In this document: piece by piece, positions 16,237 to 21,636 of the stretch
How positions within the stretch are numbered: position 1 is the first letter of the stretch
How the letters are laid out: every line of letters starts with the position of its first letter
Source of the DNA: JBBRZF01 sp038236965
GTDB lineage: Bacteria; Acidobacteriota; Terriglobia; Terriglobales; Acidobacteriaceae
NCBI GenBank assembly: GCA_038236965.1
Contig: JBBRZF010000042.1
Coordinates: forward strand, 1 to 21,636
Reading direction: 5' to 3'
Length of the DNA stretch: 21,636 bases
The notes under the pieces: model-generated
The model's database searches: none
What the model was told of the DNA's origin: nothing
Seen by the model: the letters and a program-made list of their open reading frames with translations, nothing else
Translations under genes and position numbers: made by a program

Positions 16237-17877
16237 TTAATCTTGCCAGTTCAGTTCCCGGACATGATCAGTCACATGTCGCCAGATGTGGTAATATCTG
16301 TCCTGTCGAATCCAACGGATTGCTGCCTGATCTGCTGGCGACGTGCTCACACGTTTAGCCCGTGCAACGACATAATCCATCCAGCAAAGCACGAAGAGCG
16401 GAGTCAATGTTTCCGCGCTCAGTCCGATGCAATCCGCGTACTTCCGTACGAGCGGCCGCGCCCAGGCGTGTCTTACGAAAAACGCCTCGCGCAACGCGCG
16501 AATGCAGTCATCTACGCTTTCCGCGCGAGCACGGGCAAACGCCACGTAGCTAAGGAAGAAAATCAAGTCGGCCATCGGAAGTCCGCCGGGGTTTGCCAAT
16601 TCCCAGTCGATGACTCCTACGCTCCCGCTACGAGTGAGGAACAGGTTCGGATGCCCGAGGTCAGCGTGCTGCCAGATGCTGGGTACCGGCGCCGTGACCG
16701 AACTCGCAATGCTGACGCAAAAGGCCAAAAGTGCCTTCTCCCCGCTATCTGTGTCAAAGACGCTTGCGAACCCTGCGGCTGCATCTTCTGCATATCCCGC
16801 GAGTGAGTGTGGTTGCTGCGCACCCAGAAGGGAAGTGCGATTGAAATCTATCAGCCAATCGTATACTGGAGCTACGCAACGCTCCCAGTTACTTCTCACG
16901 GTTCCCGGTCGAATCAGTTCGCCCGCGATACCCGTCTCAACCAGCATGGCTCGTTCGCCAAGGCTGCCCAGTTTCAAGGCCCGAGGAATGGAATCGAATC
17001 CTCCTGCTCGCAACGCTTGGATCGCAAGCAGGTTGTCGTATTCACTCGATAGGGCACGATCATCCCCCGGCAATCGCGACGCTTTGATCACGACCATCGG
17101 CGAATCCAGCCCGTCGCCGAGGGCAAGCAGAATTACGTGCCGAGACGTTTCAAAGTGTGGGCACATGACGAGGAACGAGGATGCACGAGAGTCGACGTCT
17201 GCAGTATCGTTACATCGGACCTCTTGAGTGAGTCGTCGTAACCAGCCATCGCCGCAAGTGGATTTGCGTTGAGCTGTAACGCTGATGCTTGGCGCCACGC
17301 TGCGTAGCAGACCCGTCGCTTGAAGCAGTTGTGCGGTCCGCGCTTTTGCCTGCCCTGCCCAATCTCCACGTGAGAGTTCGACCAAGTACTTGATCGGCGT
17401 TCCGGATGCTATCGGGATGATCTGACGGCATCGGCTAAAGCTCGGGTAATGAAAGTGTGATTCAATCTTTTCCAAACCGAGCTCCACCAGTTGTGTTGTT
17501 AGTGCTCTTAAAGACTGCCCGCTTGTACCCCGATCGACTTCGACATAGATGGAGCCGGTGGGCGAGAGCCAATCACTCGCCGAGCAGAGCTCTGTGCGAG
17601 TCGGGTTACTAAGTACTGCGAGTTCCACCGCAGGGTGGCTGCCGCCATTGATCACGCCCGAGTCGCTTGAGAAATCAATCACTGCCGGATGAAAGCGGCG
17701 CAACGCTTCTCGGAGAAGGTCGTCGTTTCCCCAATATCCGATGCTGGCCGCTGACGGACTCGGCAAAATCAATTGCCAGTCAAGTCTTCGAGCAAGGCGA
17801 AGATCGTGCTTTATCGAAGTGCTAGGAAGTGTCCGCGCGCCGGATGACACGGACCCGTAATGAGATAGTGTTGCCAT
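16237..17877 (-). CDS. fusion protein with C-terminal APH-type phosphotransferase domain
   Basis: 546 residues. The C-terminal half is a kinase-like phosphotransferase: VVIKAS with candidate ATP-binding K265, E279 in the SEY segment, the catalytic loop HADLGHPN (H404, D406, N411) and the metal-binding D424 in VIDWE. These residues are all present, so it may be active. The first ~220 residues (LDWQLILPSPSAASIGYWGNDD..., GSIYVEVDR around 109-116) resemble a degenerate SAM-methyltransferase-like Rossmann domain lacking a clear GxGxG; that assignment is tentative. APH-type domains phosphorylate small molecules, sugars or lipids with ATP; the substrate here is unknown. The gene is 15 bp after the O-antigen polymerase gene and 27 bp before the GT4 gene. 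No strong Shine-Dalgarno precedes the ATG, suggesting coupling. Confidence 0.78.
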   Translation of the reverse strand: MATLSHYGSVSSGARTLPSTSIKHDLRLARRLDWQLILPSPSAASIGYWGNDDLLREALRRFHPAVIDFSSDSGVINGGSHPAVELAVLSNPTRTELCSASDWLSPTGSIYVEVDRGTSGQSLRALTTQLVELGLEKIESHFHYPSFSRCRQIIPIASGTPIKYLVELSRGDWAGQAKARTAQLLQATGLLRSVAPSISVTAQRKSTCGDGWLRRLTQEVRCNDTADVDSRASSFLVMCPHFETSRHVILLALGDGLDSPMVVIKASRLPGDDRALSSEYDNLLAIQALRAGGFDSIPRALKLGSLGERAMLVETGIAGELIRPGTVRSNWERCVAPVYDWLIDFNRTSLLGAQQPHSLAGYAEDAAAGFASVFDTDSGEKALLAFCVSIASSVTAPVPSIWQHADLGHPNLFLTRSGSVGVIDWELANPGGLPMADLIFFLSYVAFARARAESVDDCIRALREAFFVRHAWARPLVRKYADCIGLSAETLTPLFVLCWMDYVVARAKRVSTSPADQAAIRWIRQDRYYHIWRHVTDHVRELNWQD

Positions 17878-17892
17878 TGGCCAGGAGAGAAG

Positions 17893-19425
17893 TTAAAGCC
17901 TCGAGCGCATCTCCGAGCGGCTCATCTGGGGCAAGCCATTCTTCGGGTACGACGTGAAATGCGGTTCACTGAGCGCAGGCGTTTCGCTCGGCCGCATGAT
18001 TGAACATCCAGCACCGGCAAGCGCGAGCAACAGGTAGAAGTAGCGCATGTAGGACAGATGCAGGAACAATGCGCTGAACATGTAAACCCAAACTGACATC
18101 AACAATGAAGTTGAAAGGTGCACATAGTCCGGTCGAACCTGGAGCCAATACTTGCGCGTCCGGTATAGCTGGAGAAGTGTCAGTCCAACGATTGACATCA
18201 AAACTGAAAATCCGACTACCCCCGTGTCCGCCAGCTCTTCGAGGTACATGTTGTGACCTCGACGGGGTTCGTAGAGTCGGCGAAATCCTTCACCGTTCGC
18301 ATACTGCTCCATATATAGCGGCGCCTGCCCGGTGCCGACTCCCAGCACAGGATGAGCGAGCCATATTCTCAACACCCCGATGTTCTCGGTCGCGCGACCA
18401 CGCAGGGCACCATCAGCACGGCTGAAGTTCTGAGTGGCGGATACCAACGTGCTCATACGCAGCATGAACTGCGGCGAAAGGACCGCGATAATCACAACGC
18501 TGCCTACGAACAGAAGCGCGAGGTGTTTCCACTTCACATATCCGAACAAACGCATGAGCACCGCGAAGAAAATCAGTGTAACGCCGGCACTTCGCGAAAA
18601 CGTGAGTACGATGGCCCCGGTTATTACCGTGAATGCGAGAATTGAAGCGAGTCTTGCCCTCCGCGATTTTGAAATAAAAGACGGAATAGCGGCGAAGGGT
18701 AACAGGACCAGCATCACCTGCGAATACCTATTCGTTTCTCCAACCTGTCCCGCTACGCGCGGCGGAATCCGTGCGCCAGTTGCCTCATCTACGCGTTGGA
18801 CTTGCGCCAGTCCCCAGAACGTGTGCCTGTAGTTCTTCGTAACGCCCTGGTAGATCGATAGAGCACCCACAATCACGCCAGCTACGACGATCGTAGTCAA
18901 GGTCTGTCGCAGCACCTTCGTCGAACGCACAACATTCAGAAATATCAAGTAGAGCAATATGCCTTCGGAGCAATAACTGATGAGTCGATCGCGGGAGAGC
19001 ATTGGATCGCGCGATGCTACCGCAGTTCCAAACAGCACCACGAAGTACCCGAGCATGACGAGGAAAACTCTGTTCACTACCACCGCTTCTGAGTCCACCA
19101 CCAGGTAGCGGAACAACGGAATGAACAGCAGGGCGACAAAAGCGCCAGCGATTGCGGTCGGGACGTTGTGCAATTGTTTCGCAATCACTGCGAGATTCGA
19201 ATAAAGGACAAATGTCACGAAAACCGTTGCCAGCGTAGGACGCACCATCATGGCAACACTAGCGACAAAGCCCAGACTTGCCAAAAAGAGTAAGGGGATG
19301 TCGAATTTGTATGCCAGGACAAAGATGAAGAGCGCAGGCAGCAACACGAAACCTGCTCCTGCCAGCCACGGGTAAGTACGCGGCCCGCGCTCTACTTTTA
19401 TCTCAGATGTCATCGCCATTGCCAT
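17893..19425 (-). CDS. O-antigen ligase/polymerase (Wzy/WaaL-like) membrane protein
   Basis: 510 residues with about ten to twelve hydrophobic segments spread along the chain (for example 21-38, 43-60, 92-110, 120-137, 154-166, 178-193, 236-250, 260-275, 300-317, 403-421, 440-472). The Wzy_C signatures are TFSRSAG (275-281), a large periplasmic loop with VLGVGTGQ (360-367), and RRGHNMYLEELADTGVVG (388-405), in which the His-Asn and the acidic residues are typical. The family joins lipid-linked repeat units or ligates them to an acceptor in the periplasm. Next to a Wzx-type flippase, a polymerase role is more likely than ligase. The first three ATGs lie 6 nt apart (MAMAM) behind GAGGA, so the start could be 19425, 19419 or 19413. 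Confidence 0.9.
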   Translation of the reverse strand: MAMAMTSEIKVERGPRTYPWLAGAGFVLLPALFIFVLAYKFDIPLLFLASLGFVASVAMMVRPTLATVFVTFVLYSNLAVIAKQLHNVPTAIAGAFVALLFIPLFRYLVVDSEAVVVNRVFLVMLGYFVVLFGTAVASRDPMLSRDRLISYCSEGILLYLIFLNVVRSTKVLRQTLTTIVVAGVIVGALSIYQGVTKNYRHTFWGLAQVQRVDEATGARIPPRVAGQVGETNRYSQVMLVLLPFAAIPSFISKSRRARLASILAFTVITGAIVLTFSRSAGVTLIFFAVLMRLFGYVKWKHLALLFVGSVVIIAVLSPQFMLRMSTLVSATQNFSRADGALRGRATENIGVLRIWLAHPVLGVGTGQAPLYMEQYANGEGFRRLYEPRRGHNMYLEELADTGVVGFSVLMSIVGLTLLQLYRTRKYWLQVRPDYVHLSTSLLMSVWVYMFSALFLHLSYMRYFYLLLALAGAGCSIMRPSETPALSEPHFTSYPKNGLPQMSRSEMRSRL

Positions 19426-19457
19426 GAGTCCTCAGGGATGGATCACTAATTTACAAA

Positions 19458-20996
19458 TCACGCGAAGAAACGGCGCATGAGTGGAAAGCGCAGCGCTTCC
19501 GGGAATATCTCTCCCAGTCTCAGGTTCTTTCGCAGAAGCACCATGATGGTTAACGATGCCGCCGCCGAGACCGCAATGGAGAGATAAGCACCCAAATGCG
19601 CCATGGAGCGGAGCGCGAAGAGGGAGACCGTCGTCAGCGTCAGCACAGAATAAACAGAAAGTGAGTTCCAGCCGAAGATGCTGATCCCCGTTGCGTATCG
19701 TAGTCCAGCCTGTTTAAGTGCGTTGTGAATCAGCAGGGAGACCATCGTTGCCGCCGCGCCGCCGGTTGCGCCGTAGCGAGGTACCAGCATGAGAGCGAGA
19801 ATGATGTTGATAGCTGCTGCAATGGCGTTGATGATGACGACGTAGCGCAATCGCCCTATCACCTTCAACGTTAGTCCATTGAAGCCGAGCGCCGTGTTCA
19901 TATAGTACCCAAGCGACAGCATGGCCATGAGCGGAGCCGCATCCGCATAGCGAGCGCCGTACAACAGCGTTGTCACTGGTCTTGCGAAGCAGAACGTCAC
20001 TGCAAATATCGGAAAAGTCAGCACGCTCATCCACACTGCGGTGCGCCAGTACAACTGGTTGATGCTTTCGTGGTCGCTCTTTGCGAACATGCGCGCAGCC
20101 GACGGCGTGTAGAGCGTTGCAAACGCCGTCATCACCACGGAGTTCATCATCGCAGCAGGAAGCACAACCCGGTAGAACGCCACCTCGCGCATCCCATGGA
20201 AATAGCCAAGCAGCAGCACCACCGCCGACTGGTTCAGCACAAGCACCATATCGGCCGTGATAAGCGGCATCGCGAACGACATGACTTCCTTTAGTGGGAG
20301 TTTGATCGTCCTGAAACAAAAGTCTTTCATCACCGCCTGTTCGGCTATCACGCGCCGCAACAGCACCGCGAAGATGATCACAGCGATGAAAGTGCCGAGT
20401 ACGTTTCCGTAGGCCAACACCTTGAGGCCGCCATGCGTCGCAATCAATACAAAAACGACCGCCAGTTTCATGCCCGGTGCCACCACATGGCGTCGCATGA
20501 AGATCGCCCACGGCCGGGCGAAACTCGCGAAGAGTCCGGTCAGCAAGTTATCCAGTGCGTCCACCGGGACAAGGAAGATGAGGATCAATAGCACCGAGAT
20601 ATGCCGGCCCTTGACGACTGTCTGCACCCATTGCGGAAACGCAAAGAATGCACCTATCAGCACGGCGCTCGTCACAACAATCACGATCAAGGCCAACGCC
20701 ACCACGCCGAACATCCGGTCATGATCTTCGTGTTCCTGGTAAATGGGAACGAAACGGCTGATCACTTCACGCATACCCAGGCGGGCAGCGCCCTGGCAGA
20801 ACGTGACTATGGACAGCGCATAGATCCATTCGCCATAGCTGGACGTGGAGAGATGCCGGACAATCAGAAACTGCGCGATGAAGTTCAGGCCCACCGAAAG
20901 TCCGTTGCCCGAAAGAAGCAACCCCGATCCGCGGATCTGCTTGTTCACTGCCTGCGTGCTTTTCTCTCGTGCCGATCCTACTGCAGTCGGTTGCAT
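19458..20996 (-). CDS. Wzx-type polysaccharide flippase (MOP superfamily)
   Basis: 512 residues with about twelve to fourteen membrane segments. The N-terminal pattern (GSGLLLSGNGLSVGLNFIAQFLIVRHLSTSSYGEW) is the usual first helix of the polysaccharide_synt/MATE-related family, with the conserved 'LS..YG' turn. It would move the undecaprenyl-linked repeat unit across the inner membrane to the polymerase encoded 32 bp downstream. The ATG at 20996 overlaps the stop codon of the upstream kinase-like gene as TGATG, strongly suggesting translational coupling. The longer frame would use a TTG at 21026 inside the upstream gene and is less likely. Confidence 0.9.
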   Translation of the reverse strand: MQPTAVGSAREKSTQAVNKQIRGSGLLLSGNGLSVGLNFIAQFLIVRHLSTSSYGEWIYALSIVTFCQGAARLGMREVISRFVPIYQEHEDHDRMFGVVALALIVIVVTSAVLIGAFFAFPQWVQTVVKGRHISVLLILIFLVPVDALDNLLTGLFASFARPWAIFMRRHVVAPGMKLAVVFVLIATHGGLKVLAYGNVLGTFIAVIIFAVLLRRVIAEQAVMKDFCFRTIKLPLKEVMSFAMPLITADMVLVLNQSAVVLLLGYFHGMREVAFYRVVLPAAMMNSVVMTAFATLYTPSAARMFAKSDHESINQLYWRTAVWMSVLTFPIFAVTFCFARPVTTLLYGARYADAAPLMAMLSLGYYMNTALGFNGLTLKVIGRLRYVVIINAIAAAINIILALMLVPRYGATGGAAATMVSLLIHNALKQAGLRYATGISIFGWNSLSVYSVLTLTTVSLFALRSMAHLGAYLSIAVSAAASLTIMVLLRKNLRLGEIFPEALRFPLMRRFFA

Positions 20997-21636
20997 CAGG
21001 CTCGCATCTCCCTGTATCGATTCCAAACAATGGAGGTGAATTCGCGCTCTACTTGCTCGAACGGCTGAGAACCGTCTATCACGGTGGCTTGTGGAAGCGC
21101 TAATGCGAGCCTCTTGTATCCTGCGCGATGTTGCTCCAGTAACGCTTCAGAATGTTCGTGCTTGCGCTCGTAAAGAAGTCTCCCCGGAGCATCCAGAATG
21201 ATCACCAGGTCCGGCGTTGGCCAACAGCTTCGCAAAAGGAAGTCGCGAAGGATGCGAAGCGTCCCCTTGGGCACAGGGGCTGTCACCCATCGGTCATAAA
21301 CATAGCGGTCAAAAACGACCACCTTGCCTGTCAACCGCTGCACTCCTGCCTTGCCCACGAACTTCCATTGGCGAACTAGCTTGGCGAGGAAGCGGAGAAC
21401 TGTTCTCTTGTGAGGATGTTCGGAGGCGAATGCTGACTGGCCCGAATAAGCGTATCGAGTCTCTAGCATGCCGACTTTGCAAAGCCGTGTCGCCAATGTC
21501 GTTTTACCGCCGCCGTCAGGAGCGATGATTGCTAACGCCATCCCCGGTTGCGTCGCGGCGGCGATGGCTGGCCGAATTTTGCCAAGCACGTATTGCGATA
21601 CCAGCCGGGCACCAGCGCTCAATCGTTGTCGATCCC
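20996..21636 (-). CDS. P-loop nucleotide kinase-like protein (thymidylate-kinase-like), 5' end outside window
   Basis: At least 208 residues in frame to the window edge. A Walker A motif APDGGGKTT is followed by FDRYVYDRW (DR-Y motif, substrate-side of thymidylate-kinase-like proteins), a Walker-B-like VIILDAP, and an Arg-rich lid region (YERKHEHSEALLEQHRAGY). A TTG near 21622 is possible, but the frame is open beyond it and related proteins in polysaccharide clusters have long N-terminal regions, so I treat the gene as truncated by the edge. As in such clusters, a housekeeping dTMP-kinase role is less likely than a role in phosphorylating a polysaccharide or lipid intermediate; this is inference. 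It overlaps the flippase start at TGATG. Confidence 0.82.
   Translation of the reverse strand, partial: DRQRLSAGARLVSQYVLGKIRPAIAAATQPGMALAIIAPDGGGKTTLATRLCKVGMLETRYAYSGQSAFASEHPHKRTVLRFLAKLVRQWKFVGKAGVQRLTGKVVVFDRYVYDRWVTAPVPKGTLRILRDFLLRSCWPTPDLVIILDAPGRLLYERKHEHSEALLEQHRAGYKRLALALPQATVIDGSQPFEQVEREFTSIVWNRYREMRA

Noticed and set aside
19714..20511. 265-codon minus-strand open frame inside the flippase gene in another frame
   Set aside because: The flippase frame has the expected membrane helices; the alternative is His/Arg/Gly-rich with no domain, typical of a shifted frame in GC-rich DNA.

Overview
The window is moderately GC-rich bacterial chromosome, densely coded, with no tRNA, rRNA, CRISPR array or mobile element that I can recognise. 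The mix of genes fits a soil Acidobacteriota (Terriglobia-like) genome: long secreted proteins built from IPT/TIG, chitobiase-C-terminal and He_PIG-type Ig repeats, alginate-lyase-fold proteins, an RND pump followed by a YVTN-type propeller, and a large exopolysaccharide locus. This assignment is inference from gene content; no phylogenetic marker is present.

Left edge (1-2210, + strand): the C-terminal part of an RND efflux permease, then a secreted YVTN/YncE-like beta-propeller 3 nt downstream, closed by a terminator hairpin. A convergent terminator region (2211-2511) separates this from everything else.

Middle (2512-8506, - strand): a lipoprotein of the calcineurin-like phosphoesterase family whose metal ligands look largely lost, a UDP-glucuronate-4-epimerase-like SDR enzyme, and a 1069-residue secreted modular protein (propeller-like N-terminus, IPT/TIG, three near-identical chitobiase-type repeats, a legume-lectin-type domain, one more repeat). 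A 517-bp divergent intergenic region with a strong inverted repeat separates it from a + strand secreted lyase-fold protein (8507-10222), which begins at TTG and ends in a clear intrinsic terminator.

Right part (10295-21636, - strand): reading in the direction of transcription, a P-loop (thymidylate-kinase-like) protein, a Wzx-type flippase, an O-antigen polymerase/ligase, a fused protein with a C-terminal APH-type kinase domain, a GT4 glycosyltransferase and a secreted alginate-lyase-fold protein form a tight operon-like run (gaps of 32 bp or less). A second modular propeller protein carrying three IPT/TIG domains and a GT2 glycosyltransferase follow after gaps of about 100 bp. Together these look like the export, polymerisation and extracellular-remodelling half of a polysaccharide locus that continues beyond the right edge. 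The two modular propeller proteins are paralogues and share an upstream leader motif with the epimerase and phosphoesterase genes, suggesting that the whole 2512-13281 stretch belongs functionally to the same locus.
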